64,000 bases of DNA from Crocinitomicaceae bacterium (GCA_016708105.1 JADJGJ010000001.1:248001-312000), one strand, 5' to 3'; shown: positions 1-9,079, numbered from the stretch's first letter. Translations and numbers: made by a program. Notes: generated by a model not told the origin, from the letters alone.

Positions 1-420
1 ACGTATGGTGATACACTGAGAATGTTAACACTTTCAAGAGGTGGTGAACCATGCTGGTTAAGTGAAACAGACGCTGCGTCACTGGGTATTAAAGACAACG
101 ATTTTGTGGAAGTGTACAATGACCATGGTGTATATGTAACCCGCGCCTGCGTGAGTGCTCGTATCCCAAGTGGTGTATGTATTGTTTACCACGCGGTTGA
201 AAGAACTTATAATGTTCCAAAATCTCAAATCAGAAGAGGTAAAAATGGTGAACCACGTCGTGGAGGTATGAACAACTCATTCACTCGTGTTCACTTGAAA
301 CCAAATCTGCTTTGCGGAGGTTACGGACAATTTACTTACCACTTCAATTACTGGGGTCCTGTAGGTGTGAACCGTGATACTCACGTTCTGGTACGCAGAA
401 TGGATGTAGTAGAATATTAA
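1..420 (+). CDS. narG: Respiratory nitrate reductase alpha subunit NarG, C-terminal end (5' truncated by window)
   Basis: The frame is open from base 1, so the gene starts outside the window and only the last 139 residues are visible. NarG is the molybdopterin catalytic subunit that reduces nitrate to nitrite. The visible part is the C-terminal cofactor-binding fold: a SLGIKDNDFVEVYN segment, a YHAVERTYN segment, an NNSFTRVHLKPN segment and a GGYGQFTYHFNYWGPVG segment before the stop, all closely resembling the end of enterobacterial NarG. narH follows 40 bp later on the same strand. The call rests on the C-terminal motifs and the narHJI neighbours. The catalytic centre cannot be checked here. 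Confidence 0.93.
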   Translation, partial: TYGDTLRMLTLSRGGEPCWLSETDAASLGIKDNDFVEVYNDHGVYVTRACVSARIPSGVCIVYHAVERTYNVPKSQIRRGKNGEPRRGGMNNSFTRVHLKPNLLCGGYGQFTYHFNYWGPVGVNRDTHVLVRRMDVVEY

Positions 421-460
421 TAAGCGATAATAATTAGGAATTAACGAAAAAGAAAATATT

Positions 461-1951
461 ATGGACGTTAGATCACAAATTTCAATGGTATTTCATCTCG
501 ACAAATGTATCGGATGTCACACCTGTTCTATCGCTTGTAAAAATATCTGGACTGACAGACGCGGTGCAGAATACATGTGGTGGAACAACGTTGAAACAAA
601 ACCCGGAACCGGTTATCCTACCAAATGGGAAAACCAGGATATCTATAAAGGCGGATGGGAAAAAAATGGAGATTCAGTATCTCTTAAAGGAGCAGGAAAA
701 CTGAAAGGATTGAAAAATATCTTTCATAATCCTTATATGCCGGTATTGGAAGATTACTATGTTCCGTGGGCATATAAATATCAAGATTTGTTCACAGCTC
801 CTGAGGGAGACGATCAACCAACTGCACGTGCGGTATCATTGATCACAGGTGAGCATATTGACATTCAAAGCGGACCAAACTGGGACGATGACTTGAGTGG
901 TACTCCGGATTACGCCCGCAACGACGTAAACTTTAAAAACCTCACACAGGCAGAACAAGAAAGTATGTTCCAGCTTGAGCAAATGACCTTGCATTATTTG
1001 CCACGTATTTGTAATCACTGTTTGAACCCTGCCTGCGTTGGATCATGTCCTTCAGGTGCATTGTACAAACGCGGTGAAGACGGTGTAGTATTAATTAATC
1101 AAGATCGTTGCCGTGCATGGAGAATGTGCGTAACAGCGTGTCCTTACAAGAAAAGTTATTACAACTGGAATACCGGTAAATCTGAAAAATGTATTTTGTG
1201 TTATCCACGTCTTGAGTCTGGTCAGGCTCCTGCATGTATGCACTCATGCGTTGGTCGTATCCGTTATCTGGGTGTGATGTTGTATGATGCTGATAAAATT
1301 CAAGCAGTAGCTGCATCAAATGATGATCAGTTATTAGAAGCACAAATGAATATTTATCTGGATCCATTTGATCCGGAAGTGATCAAAGCTGCACGTGAAA
1401 ACGGAGTGCATGACTCTACAATAAAAGCAGCACAAGAATCACCGGTGTATAAATTTGTAAAAGAGTGGAAAATTGCTCTTCCTTTACACCCTGAATTCAG
1501 AACTATTCCAAACTTGTTCTATGTTCCACCAATGTTGCCTGCTATGGCAAGTGTTGAGAATGGTACATACGAGACTACATCAGAACACATGTTTGCAAAT
1601 CTTGATCAGCAACGCTTACCAATGAAATATTTGGCTTCACTTTTCACAAATGGGGACACGAACAGAATCGCACAAGTGATGAAAAGATTACTTGCGGTGA
1701 AAATCAATCGTAGAGATATTACCGTTGGTGACTATGACAAGATTGAAGTGAAAAAAGCACTTGAAGTTGCAGGTTATGATGTTCATACAGCAAACGCAAT
1801 TTTCCGTTTAACTTCACTTGCAACTTTTGAAGAGCGTTTCGTGATTCCGCCTGCACACCGTGAAGAATCAATTGAAATGCTTGAAGCAACTGCTGACGCA
1901 AAAGGTGAAACCGGATTTGGATTTAAAACCCGCCCTGAAAGAGGATTATGA
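461..1951 (+). CDS. narH: Respiratory nitrate reductase beta subunit NarH
   Basis: This is the 496-residue iron-sulfur subunit that carries electrons from NarI to NarG. Four cysteine clusters are visible. The first, CIGCHTCSIACKNIW, lies near residue 18. A CNHCLNPACVGSCP group lies near residue 185. CRAWRMCVTACP lies near residue 218, with the Trp in place of a Cys that is diagnostic of the [3Fe-4S] cluster in NarH. CILCYPRLESGQAPACMHSC lies near residue 245. Length and order match the family. The stop overlaps the narJ start by 4 bp (ATGA), so translational coupling is likely. The N-terminal MDVRSQISMVFHLDKC fixes the start. Confidence 0.97.
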   Translation: MDVRSQISMVFHLDKCIGCHTCSIACKNIWTDRRGAEYMWWNNVETKPGTGYPTKWENQDIYKGGWEKNGDSVSLKGAGKLKGLKNIFHNPYMPVLEDYYVPWAYKYQDLFTAPEGDDQPTARAVSLITGEHIDIQSGPNWDDDLSGTPDYARNDVNFKNLTQAEQESMFQLEQMTLHYLPRICNHCLNPACVGSCPSGALYKRGEDGVVLINQDRCRAWRMCVTACPYKKSYYNWNTGKSEKCILCYPRLESGQAPACMHSCVGRIRYLGVMLYDADKIQAVAASNDDQLLEAQMNIYLDPFDPEVIKAARENGVHDSTIKAAQESPVYKFVKEWKIALPLHPEFRTIPNLFYVPPMLPAMASVENGTYETTSEHMFANLDQQRLPMKYLASLFTNGDTNRIAQVMKRLLAVKINRRDITVGDYDKIEVKKALEVAGYDVHTANAIFRLTSLATFEERFVIPPAHREESIEMLEATADAKGETGFGFKTRPERGL

Positions 1952-2658
1952 TAACTAACAGAGACCACTATAAGGTGCTTGCGCAGGTGTTCAAATACCC
2001 AACGGACATGAATTATGTTCGTGAGGTGAACAATTGCCATGACTTGATCAGGGAGAAATATCCTGATCTGGCATCAGGGTTCTCACCATTTGTATCATTC
2101 ATCAATGACAGTGACTTTTTCAAAATAGAAGAAACATTTAATCTGACTTTTCATATTCAGGCAATTTGTTTTCTTGATCTTGGATATGTGCTATTTGGTG
2201 AAGATTATAAACGTGGAGAATTTCTGGTTCACATGAAAACAGAACATGAAAAAATAAATCATGACTGTGGGTGTGAATTGGCTGACAACCTGCCCAACGT
2301 GCTTGAGTTGATGAGTTTGTCCGAGGATGATGAATTTATCAAGGAACTAGGAGTACGGATTTTAATTCCATCACTTGAAAAAATGGTGAAGGAATTTGAT
2401 CAGGCCAGAATAGCGATGAGACATAAAATCCATAAAAAGAATGACCGAGTAGTTTTGGATAAAGAAGAAATCACCGGGAATATTTATGGAAACGCAATTG
2501 AAACATTGTATGCCATTGCTCAACGTGATTTTGCCGGCATTGCCTACGATGCCGGATTTCAGCCAGAGTACGGACGTAATTTCCTTGCAAATTGCGAAGG
2601 AGGTTGCAGCACGAGCAGCACAACCAGTGGGACCACAACAACAAAAATTAGTCAATAA
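1948..2658 (+). CDS. narJ: Nitrate reductase assembly chaperone NarJ
   Basis: This 236-residue cytoplasmic protein lies between narH and narI, the canonical place for NarJ, which helps insert the molybdenum cofactor into NarG and attach the complex to the membrane. It is mainly alpha-helical and acidic, with a typical N-terminal segment (YKVLAQVFKYP) and the expected length. The last 25 residues are Ser/Thr/Gly-rich and contain a CEGGC pair. The start overlaps the narH stop by 4 bp. Identification relies on operon position, size and general sequence character rather than on a catalytic motif. Confidence 0.88.
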   Translation: MITNRDHYKVLAQVFKYPTDMNYVREVNNCHDLIREKYPDLASGFSPFVSFINDSDFFKIEETFNLTFHIQAICFLDLGYVLFGEDYKRGEFLVHMKTEHEKINHDCGCELADNLPNVLELMSLSEDDEFIKELGVRILIPSLEKMVKEFDQARIAMRHKIHKKNDRVVLDKEEITGNIYGNAIETLYAIAQRDFAGIAYDAGFQPEYGRNFLANCEGGCSTSSTTSGTTTTKISQ

Positions 2659-2674
2659 TTAATACGAAAAGAAC

Positions 2675-4075
2675 ATGTTAGAGACAGTAAAAAATCCAGG
2701 TAAAATTTCAAAACTTGTTTGGTTTACACTGGTGGCACTTTTTGCTACGATATCAAATTATAGTTCGGCTCAAACAGGAGAAGAACTGTTTAAAAACAAT
2801 TGTGCGGCCTGCCACCGTCTGACTGCTGATAAGCTTGTTGGGCCCGGTTTGCTTGGTGTAGGTGAACGCCGTTCAGAAGAATGGTTACTGAGCTGGACAA
2901 AAAACAGCGCAGCACTTATTGAGAGTGGTGATTCAACAGCCGTTGCACTTTTTGCGGAGTTCAATAATTCACCAATGCCTCCATATGAGCAGCTTGGCGA
3001 CAGTGCGATTTTGTCAATTTTTGACTATATCGCCACTGCTTCAGAAGCACCTGCTGAGCCGGTAGTTGCTGAAGCACCTGCAGCTGAAGCACCTGCTGCA
3101 CCTGCGGCTGAAGAACCGGTAGCCACTGACTATACAGGAAAAATGGTTTATTGGTTTGCAATCGTTATTGTGTTACTTGTAGCTTGGATGCTTTGGGGCA
3201 CATACCGCAATGCTAACCGTGCGATGGATGAAAATGGTTTTGTTGGATACAAAAATTACAACAAAAATTACCTCACCACTTTTGCTATTGTGTTGTTGTG
3301 TACTATTCTGGTTATTTATCTATTAAAAGAAGCGCTTGCTGAAAAAACACCGGGCTTCTCCTACTTGATGTTTGGTGCATTCCCATATGTTGCACTGATT
3401 ATTTTCTTAATCGGAAGTATCTTCAGATACAAAAATCTTGGATTCAAAGTTTCATCTTTATCAACTCAGTTTTTAGAAGGTCGTCAGCTTTTCTTTGGTA
3501 GCCAACCTTTCCACTGGGGTATGTTGATTATTTTCTTTGGTCACATTACTGCGTTTTTAGTGCCACGCGCAATTATTGTTTGGAATGGTCATCCACTTCG
3601 TTTATTAATTCTTGAAGTTTCATCGCTCGCGTTTGCACTTGCTGCATTGATTGGTTTAGTTCTTTTGATTAAACGTCGCTATAGCCATAGCAAACTGATG
3701 GTGTTGTCAAACAATATGGATACCTTGGTTTATGTTATACTTCTTGTTCAAATTGTTTCCGGTATTGCTATTGCATTATTCTCACGTTGGGGATCAACTT
3801 GGTTTGCAACTTCATTAACTCCTTACCTGAGATCAATCTTTACATTTGATCCACAAATTGGAGTTGCTGATGCAATGCCATGGTGGGCACAAATTCACAT
3901 TGTATCTGCGTTCTTCATTATTGCTATCATTCCGTTTACCCGCTTTATGCACTTCTTGGTTTATCCTATTGCATATACTTGGAGAAGATATCAAGTGGTT
4001 TATTGGAACTGGAACAGAAAAGCAATTCGCAAATCAACTGCACATACTTACGGTAAATTACCACGCAATCATTAG
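2675..4075 (+). CDS. narI: Cytochrome c-NarI fusion: nitrate reductase gamma subunit with N-terminal monoheme domain
   Basis: This 466-residue membrane protein appears to fuse two electron carriers. Residues 12-32 form an export signal or anchor ending in SSAQ. A class I cytochrome c domain follows, with heme motif CAACH near residue 42 and a candidate Met ligand in NSPMPPYEQ near residue 99. An Ala/Pro/Glu-rich linker covers about residues 127-152. The rest is multi-spanning NarI, with candidate heme b ligands in FHWG and FGH near residues 280-290, and in QIH and FMH near residues 407-425. NarI oxidises quinol and passes electrons to NarH. In other lineages the c-type cytochrome is a separate NarC-like gene. 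A strong terminator follows the stop. Confidence 0.9.
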   Translation: MLETVKNPGKISKLVWFTLVALFATISNYSSAQTGEELFKNNCAACHRLTADKLVGPGLLGVGERRSEEWLLSWTKNSAALIESGDSTAVALFAEFNNSPMPPYEQLGDSAILSIFDYIATASEAPAEPVVAEAPAAEAPAAPAAEEPVATDYTGKMVYWFAIVIVLLVAWMLWGTYRNANRAMDENGFVGYKNYNKNYLTTFAIVLLCTILVIYLLKEALAEKTPGFSYLMFGAFPYVALIIFLIGSIFRYKNLGFKVSSLSTQFLEGRQLFFGSQPFHWGMLIIFFGHITAFLVPRAIIVWNGHPLRLLILEVSSLAFALAALIGLVLLIKRRYSHSKLMVLSNNMDTLVYVILLVQIVSGIAIALFSRWGSTWFATSLTPYLRSIFTFDPQIGVADAMPWWAQIHIVSAFFIIAIIPFTRFMHFLVYPIAYTWRRYQVVYWNWNRKAIRKSTAHTYGKLPRNH

Positions 4076-4103
4076 TTGTCCAATCCGGTGTGGTAATTAC
4101 TTT

Positions 4104-4133
4104 ACCCAGGCCTTCGGGTCTGGGTTTTTTTTT
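4104..4133 (+). terminator. Rho-independent terminator after the nar operon
   Basis: A 9-bp stem (4104-4112 with 4117-4125, one G-T pair) closes a TTCG loop and is followed by a run of nine T. It lies 28 bp after the narI stop, so it probably ends the narGHJI transcript. Confidence 0.88.
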
Positions 4134-4196
4134 CAAAATCACCATAATTTGCATTGAATGTTTTTTTAGCAGACTAATAATAAACACCACTGGAGT

Positions 4197-4541
4197 ATGA
4201 AAAAAAATAAGTCAGAAATTCGTTTACGTGTGTGGATTGAAAAGGGTGACAAACCTTTTATTGGTCCTGGCAGAATTACCCTATTGGAAAACATTGCCAC
4301 GTACGGTTCAATTTCCAAAGCGGCCTCTGAAGTAGATATGTCATACCGCAAGGCGTGGCAATTGATTAGAGATATGAATGCCTCAGCGGGTTCAGTGTTG
4401 GTTGACCGGCAAATTGGTGGAAAAACCGGTGGTGGTGCTGTATTAACTGACGAAGGAAAAAAAGTAATTAAACAATATCGGCAATTAGAAAAAGAAATTG
4501 ATAAAGCACTGAAGAAGTACGAGGGTAAAATGACGATTTAG
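4197..4541 (+). CDS. ModE-like winged-helix regulator, DNA-binding domain only
   Basis: This 114-residue protein matches the N-terminal winged-helix domain of ModE/LysR-type regulators: a GPGRITLLENIATYGSIS segment, SKAASEVDMSYRKAWQLI as the helix-turn-helix, and a GGKTGGGAVLTDEGK wing. Full ModE proteins also have C-terminal TOBE/MopI domains that bind molybdate, and these are absent here. The protein ends in a basic helix suited to dimerisation. Its place beside a molybdoenzyme operon suggests control of molybdenum cofactor or nitrate genes, but the ligand is unknown. It begins 122 bp after narI and beyond its terminator, so it has its own transcript. Confidence 0.85.
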   Translation: MKKNKSEIRLRVWIEKGDKPFIGPGRITLLENIATYGSISKAASEVDMSYRKAWQLIRDMNASAGSVLVDRQIGGKTGGGAVLTDEGKKVIKQYRQLEKEIDKALKKYEGKMTI

Positions 4542-4618
4542 TTTGCACGATCGGTATTCTGATGACTTGATAAATGAAGAACTTTGTAAATAATTGGTAG
4601 CTACTAAACTTTAAACAA

Positions 4619-5365
4619 ATGAATTGGCTGTGCTTTAATTATAAGATTTATTCTCTGGTATTTTTTTTCATGATTACTAATTTCAGTTTACATGGACAAT
4701 CAAATACCCATAGCAACCAGCAATGGGTTCAATATTATGCCCAGAAAAAAATTAGCGATAAATTTTCACTTGGTGGAGATGTAGGTTTTAGATGGCGGAA
4801 TTGGATGAACGAACCTGCTCAATACATTGCGCGCGTTTCATGTTGGTATAAATTGAACAGTGGTTTGAAATTAGGTGGAGGTGTTGTGCACAGCGGTTTT
4901 TTTGCACAAGATTTGGCGAATGATACTTATTTTAGTTCGTCAGAATTTAGACCATATCAGGAGATTGGATATGACATGAAAAAAGAAAAATTCGTTGTCA
5001 ACTTTAGATATCGTTTGGAAGAAAGATGGTTTACGCAATTTTCAATATTTGATCAAAAGAGTCATACATTTTTATTGCGCAATAGATTGGCAGCAAATGC
5101 GCAGTTCAAATTATTCAATATATCAGAGAATAAAGAAACCAGTTTATGGTGGCTTATTGGCAACGAACTTTTTTTAAACTGGATTACGCCTGATGCCACC
5201 GGAGCTTATGATCAAAACCGTATAATGACAGGTCCGGTACTTAAGTTTTCTGAAAACTTGTCTTTGCAATGTATTTATAATTTGCAGATAACAAGCTCAA
5301 AACTTACAAATGCAAACCACATGTTTACTCATGTTATTTGGGCTTCAGTCAGGCATTCATTCTAA
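4619..5365 (+). CDS. DUF2490-type outer-membrane protein
   Basis: This 248-residue protein has a hydrophobic N-terminus (about residues 8-25) ending in LHGQ, then alternating aromatic strands such as WVQYYAQKKIS, GFRWRNWM, NFRYRLEERW and HVIWASVRHSF at the C-terminus. The last residue is Phe, as in many outer-membrane beta-barrels. The WVQYYAQ opening and the FRYRLEERW segment are typical of DUF2490, a family of unknown function in Bacteroidota. It lies downstream of the modE-like gene. A role in nitrate metabolism is possible but not shown. Confidence 0.72.
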   Translation: MNWLCFNYKIYSLVFFFMITNFSLHGQSNTHSNQQWVQYYAQKKISDKFSLGGDVGFRWRNWMNEPAQYIARVSCWYKLNSGLKLGGGVVHSGFFAQDLANDTYFSSSEFRPYQEIGYDMKKEKFVVNFRYRLEERWFTQFSIFDQKSHTFLLRNRLAANAQFKLFNISENKETSLWWLIGNELFLNWITPDATGAYDQNRIMTGPVLKFSENLSLQCIYNLQITSSKLTNANHMFTHVIWASVRHSF

Positions 5366-5395
5366 AAAAAAATCCGCCACAGCGCGACGGATTTT
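5364..5395 (-). terminator. Terminator between convergent genes
   Basis: Inverted repeat 5369-5376 with 5388-5395 (AAAATCCG/CGGATTTT). The minus-strand reading is followed by nine T (A run at 5364-5372), so it mainly serves the minus-strand gene ending at 5426. The plus-strand T run is short, so termination of the plus-strand gene ending at 5365 is weaker. Confidence 0.75.
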
Positions 5396-5425
5396 CATGT
5401 ACATTTAGTCAAAGGAATTATTTTG

Positions 5426-6904
5426 TCAATATGATTTGACAAACCGCTGTACCTGTCCGTTCTGGGTTTGAATGAAATACACACCCGGTGCAAGATCAGA
5501 AATATCAATCACTGTTTTACCGTTGGCGTATTGAGTTGAAATTATTTCTCCGGTAATATTTACGATGTTAAAACTAAAAAGCTGATCAGTGATGATGGTT
5601 AATTCATTTTGTGCAGGGTTAGGATAAACGTCAAATAAGATTGATTCATTCTCATGAACACCGGCAGTGAGATCTTCAACAGTTACAAGTATCACCCCCA
5701 TGCAACCCAAAGAATCCATCACAGCAATAGTGTAATCACCCGGTGTCAGACCATTTAATGTCATAGGTTCAGCATACGAAACCATGATGCGCGTATTTTT
5801 TCCGGTTCCAAAGCAAGGGTCATAACCAAAGGTTGCATTAGCGCCCATAAAAGTGCCTGAGTAATTTCCAAGGAGTGAATCTTGCACGGCCTGCATTGTT
5901 TCTGGTGAATGACAATTTGCATAAATAAATTCACCGCATGTTCCTGATGGATTACCATACGATGCAAAATTTACCGAAGTAAAAGTTGCTAAACCCGGAG
6001 CAGTGAGCGTTGAAAGATTTGCTTCACTCATAGTGCTGCATACTTTGCCTGATGTTATGGTTGTGAAAGTACCTCCGTTGAAACTTACCTGGTAAGGTGC
6101 GTGACCACCACTTACATTGTAGTTGATGACACCTGTGTTTGAGGAGGTGTTAGTGACATTGATAATATCAATAGCAATATCTTTGCAATACACTGCTGAC
6201 ATTTCATATAACGTATCAATTTCTTCAGCTGACAATACGCGATCATAAATTCTAACGTCATCAATAGCGCCTTGAAAAAAGCGATTTGGTGCAGCACCAG
6301 ATCCATTCACATCATTGTATTGTGCACCAATAGTAAGATTTGTACTGCTTGTTGTGTTAGTGTAAAAACCACCGGGCGTGTAGGTAGAAACCAGGCTATT
6401 GTTTACGTAAAGGTTTTGCTGATTGGTTGTTTTATTAAATGTAAAAGCAACAAAGTACCAACCTGTTGTTGACATGGGTAGAGCAACAGACGTTCCCATA
6501 TTGTTAATGGTGCGAATGGTGTACACACCGTTAAGGCCATCTTGATAAATCCCGTATTCCTCATTGGTTGCGTCATTCCATTTTGCAACGATAGCTCGCA
6601 TGCCTGAAAAACCATTTGCCGGTTCAATCCATGCAGTGATGGTAATTTCATCCATGTTGTCAAGATTGGTAGTGGCGTTATCACCAAAATAAACAAAGTC
6701 TGCTCCATCAAAATAGAGTGCCATATTTTCAACACCAAACCGATCATCTGTTGGAGTTGCGCCTATATTATAACCGTGATTTGTACCTACCTGATCAAAT
6801 ACGTTTCCATAAGTAAATGGAACATCCATCACCAAGCCATCATTGACTTGTGAAAACGAAAACGATGCCGAAAGCAGCCCTGAAAGAAGTATAATTTGCT
6901 TCAT
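5426..6904 (-). CDS. T9SS-secreted protein with LamG-like and SUEL-type lectin domains
   Basis: The frame opens at 6940, but the signal peptide MKQIILLSGLLSASFSFSQ begins at 6904, which is the preferred start (492 residues). A LamG/concanavalin-like domain covers about residues 20-230 (LYFDGADFVYFGD, EITITAWIEP, AIDDVRIYDRVLSAEEI). Near residues 290-385 is a Cys-containing module (VNFASYGNPSGTCG, CHSP, FGYDPCFGTGKNTRIMVSY) that resembles the galactose-binding SUEL lectin fold. The last 75 residues, from VYPNPAQNELTI to RFVKSY, are a T9SS type A sorting domain. It is probably a cell-surface or secreted carbohydrate-binding protein. No catalytic residues are evident. Confidence 0.83.
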   Translation of the reverse strand: MKQIILLSGLLSASFSFSQVNDGLVMDVPFTYGNVFDQVGTNHGYNIGATPTDDRFGVENMALYFDGADFVYFGDNATTNLDNMDEITITAWIEPANGFSGMRAIVAKWNDATNEEYGIYQDGLNGVYTIRTINNMGTSVALPMSTTGWYFVAFTFNKTTNQQNLYVNNSLVSTYTPGGFYTNTTSSTNLTIGAQYNDVNGSGAAPNRFFQGAIDDVRIYDRVLSAEEIDTLYEMSAVYCKDIAIDIINVTNTSSNTGVINYNVSGGHAPYQVSFNGGTFTTITSGKVCSTMSEANLSTLTAPGLATFTSVNFASYGNPSGTCGEFIYANCHSPETMQAVQDSLLGNYSGTFMGANATFGYDPCFGTGKNTRIMVSYAEPMTLNGLTPGDYTIAVMDSLGCMGVILVTVEDLTAGVHENESILFDVYPNPAQNELTIITDQLFSFNIVNITGEIISTQYANGKTVIDISDLAPGVYFIQTQNGQVQRFVKSY

Positions 6905-6939
6905 AATGAATTTAATTTTGAACAAAGAAAGTCTCTTCA

Positions 6940-6993
6940 CTATGAAATAAAAACAACCGCTTCATGAATGGTAGATTTGAATTCATGAAGCGG
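6940..6993 (-). terminator. Terminator for the 360-residue exported protein gene
   Basis: Perfect 13-bp arms at 6957-6969 and 6981-6993 (CCGCTTCATGAAT and its complement) enclose an 11-nt loop. On the minus strand the stem is followed by a T-rich stretch. It lies 24 bp past the stop of the gene at 7017-8099. Confidence 0.8.
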
Positions 6994-7016
6994 ATGAAAA
7001 TGTTAGGATCTAAAAA

Positions 7017-8099
7017 TCAATGCTTGAATGCCGCGATGGTTTCATGCGATACCGGAACCAATGCCCCTTGAAAACCGGCCATATAAGTTTTTCCGTAGGT
7101 TGAACCGTCCCAGTTTTGTTTCATGATTACCGGAATGTATCTTCCTTCACTGCCTTCTGTCCATCCGGTTGAAACGGCAATTACCGTGCACCATCTGTGA
7201 GTTTTTACATTGCCTTTATATTCGTCTTTCCAATCTGTATTAATATAGCAGTAAATAAATTTATCAGCCCAAGCAACCGGCTTATCTTGTGCGGCCATAC
7301 CTGAAATGATTTCAAAATATTCTGCCTCGCGTGTGTCATCATCTATTGCCAGTTTTGGCAATGCAACTAATTCGCCCAATGATTTGCTAACGTAGTCTGC
7401 ATTCAGTTTTTCATATCTGAAAAGTTCTGTTACAATTTTTGTACTGTCCCAATTTTCAAGTTTTGATTTATCTTTTGACAGTGCATTCAGATTTCCTCCG
7501 TGTGAAAAACTTTGATCATAATTCACTCTATTTTCTTTTGCGTAAACGCTTCCAAATACAAGTACATCCGGATCTTCAACCGTGCGATACATCATACCGC
7601 TTTTAAAAGCACCACTTTTGCTTACACCCATAATTGAACCAAAGGTGTAGTTTTTGCAGTTTACTTCTATTGCAATGAAATTAAATAGACGACAAACATT
7701 TTTTTGTACATCTTTTAATCCGTTTGCATATAATTCATACATGTTTTCTAATTGATATCCGGCAATGCGAACGGTGTTTTCAATGGCATTATCAACCACG
7801 TGTATTCTGCCGGTAAATGTTGCCGGGTCAAATTCAATTACAAGTTGGTCAACGGTAAAAGTTTTATATGCATTCATGGCATTTTTATACATGAATTGTA
7901 CGGGAAAACGCAAAAAATACGTGCCGGAAATTCCAAGCGAATCAGTGTGAGTTTTTGAATAGGCCGTCATTCCTTTAGGATACTCATTCAGCGGGTCAGT
8001 TGCAGTGCCATTCAATTTGCTTTCAAGATTTTTACCTAGTTGGCAGAAGCCTGTATAAGCAGAAAAAATGAGAGCCGTAAGAAAAATAATTTTTTTCAT
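7017..8099 (-). CDS. Exported protein of unknown function (360 aa)
   Basis: A clear signal peptide (MKKIIFLTALIFSAYTGFCQ) is followed by a mixed alpha/beta protein without repeats or membrane segments. Recognisable points are only two cysteines (NVCRLF and VNCKNY), two further Cys (IYCYIN, HRWCTV) and a Trp-rich C-terminal half. No T9SS sorting domain is present, so it probably stays in the periplasm or outer membrane. I do not recognise the family. It lies downstream of, and in the same direction as, the LytTR regulator with a 120-bp gap, and has its own strong terminator. Confidence 0.75.
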   Translation of the reverse strand: MKKIIFLTALIFSAYTGFCQLGKNLESKLNGTATDPLNEYPKGMTAYSKTHTDSLGISGTYFLRFPVQFMYKNAMNAYKTFTVDQLVIEFDPATFTGRIHVVDNAIENTVRIAGYQLENMYELYANGLKDVQKNVCRLFNFIAIEVNCKNYTFGSIMGVSKSGAFKSGMMYRTVEDPDVLVFGSVYAKENRVNYDQSFSHGGNLNALSKDKSKLENWDSTKIVTELFRYEKLNADYVSKSLGELVALPKLAIDDDTREAEYFEIISGMAAQDKPVAWADKFIYCYINTDWKDEYKGNVKTHRWCTVIAVSTGWTEGSEGRYIPVIMKQNWDGSTYGKTYMAGFQGALVPVSHETIAAFKH

Positions 8100-8219
8100 A
8101 GTTGGTCAAGAATTTAGTTGCTGCAAAGCAAAATAATTTTAACCGGATAAAAAATTCTAATTCGTGAATCGTTAGTTTTAATTCACTAAAGAAGATAGAA
8201 TTAAATGACAAGCGTCAAA

Positions 8220-8987
8220 TCAGTTTTCAAGTGAGCGATGAATATGCTGAATAGCCGTTTCAAAATCATGCTTGCGATCACGGGCTATTGGAATTACAGC
8301 GCCATTATCCAGCGTAAGTTCATGATCTCCTTTGTTAAATTTGCTCACGTGATAGAGATTGATAAGATAGGAGCGATGAGGCCTGAACATGAAGGGAGTA
8401 TCTTCTAGTGCATTTTCAAAATGTTTCAATTTTTTACTTACCAGCATTTTTGTTTGGTCAGTTTTGAAAATGGTAGTATATGCTCCTTCAGCTTGCAAAT
8501 ATAGAATTTCAGTAAGCGGAATTAAATGCGTTCCATCTGATGAAGGCACGGCAATGCGTGTTAGTGGATTGCCCTTAAATGACTGCTGTAAAATTTCAAG
8601 ACGCTGATAAATATCGTTTTTGTGCAAGTTATTTCTTACTTTTTGAACAGCAGTTTTTAGCAATTCCGGATCAACAGGTTTCATTAAATAATCAACTGCT
8701 GATACTTCAAATGCACGTATTGCATATTCACTGTACGCAGTGACAAACACAACCTGAAAATCAATTTCACGAAAAAAACCAAACAATTCAAATCCGTTAT
8801 ATTCGGGCATTTCGACATCCAGAAAAACTAAATTGGGTTTAGTGCGATTGATTGCTAAAACAGCAGACGGAACATCTTTACAAATTTCTAAAATTTCAAC
8901 ATCAGAACATACCAATGCAAGTAAGGCTGAAAGAGCGCTGCTTGCCCTGCCTTCATCATCTACCAGTATGGCTGTAATTTTATTCAT
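8220..8987 (-). CDS. LytTR-family response regulator
   Basis: This 255-residue protein has an N-terminal receiver domain with acidic pair D10-D11, phosphoacceptor D57 in FLDVEMPEYNG, and the KPV lysine near residue 103. The C-terminal LytTR DNA-binding domain covers about residues 145-250 (ILYLQAEGAYTTIF, KKLKHFENAL, FRPHRSYLINLYHVSKFN). Phosphorylated by a partner kinase, such proteins bind promoter DNA. The gene lies 92 bp downstream of the histidine kinase at 9080-12001, which is its likely partner. A TATCTTTA box at 9001-9008 on the minus strand, 14 bp before the start, may be the -7 element. Confidence 0.92.
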   Translation of the reverse strand: MNKITAILVDDEGRASSALSALLALVCSDVEILEICKDVPSAVLAINRTKPNLVFLDVEMPEYNGFELFGFFREIDFQVVFVTAYSEYAIRAFEVSAVDYLMKPVDPELLKTAVQKVRNNLHKNDIYQRLEILQQSFKGNPLTRIAVPSSDGTHLIPLTEILYLQAEGAYTTIFKTDQTKMLVSKKLKHFENALEDTPFMFRPHRSYLINLYHVSKFNKGDHELTLDNGAVIPIARDRKHDFETAIQHIHRSLEN

Positions 8988-9079
8988 TCTTATGCTGCGC
9001 TAAAGATATCAGAAATTTATTTTGATTATGCGCTGGTTTCATGAACGGTGCATTTTACTTTATAAAAATCTGATGCACC

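Noticed and set aside
836..2655. Minus-strand frames of 60-94 codons within narH and narJ
   Set aside because: They are shadow frames of genes with clear domain evidence on the plus strand.
4542..4618. Possible small RNA or attenuator between the modE-like gene and the DUF2490 gene
   Set aside because: Only 77 bp without a stable hairpin or T run that I can see.
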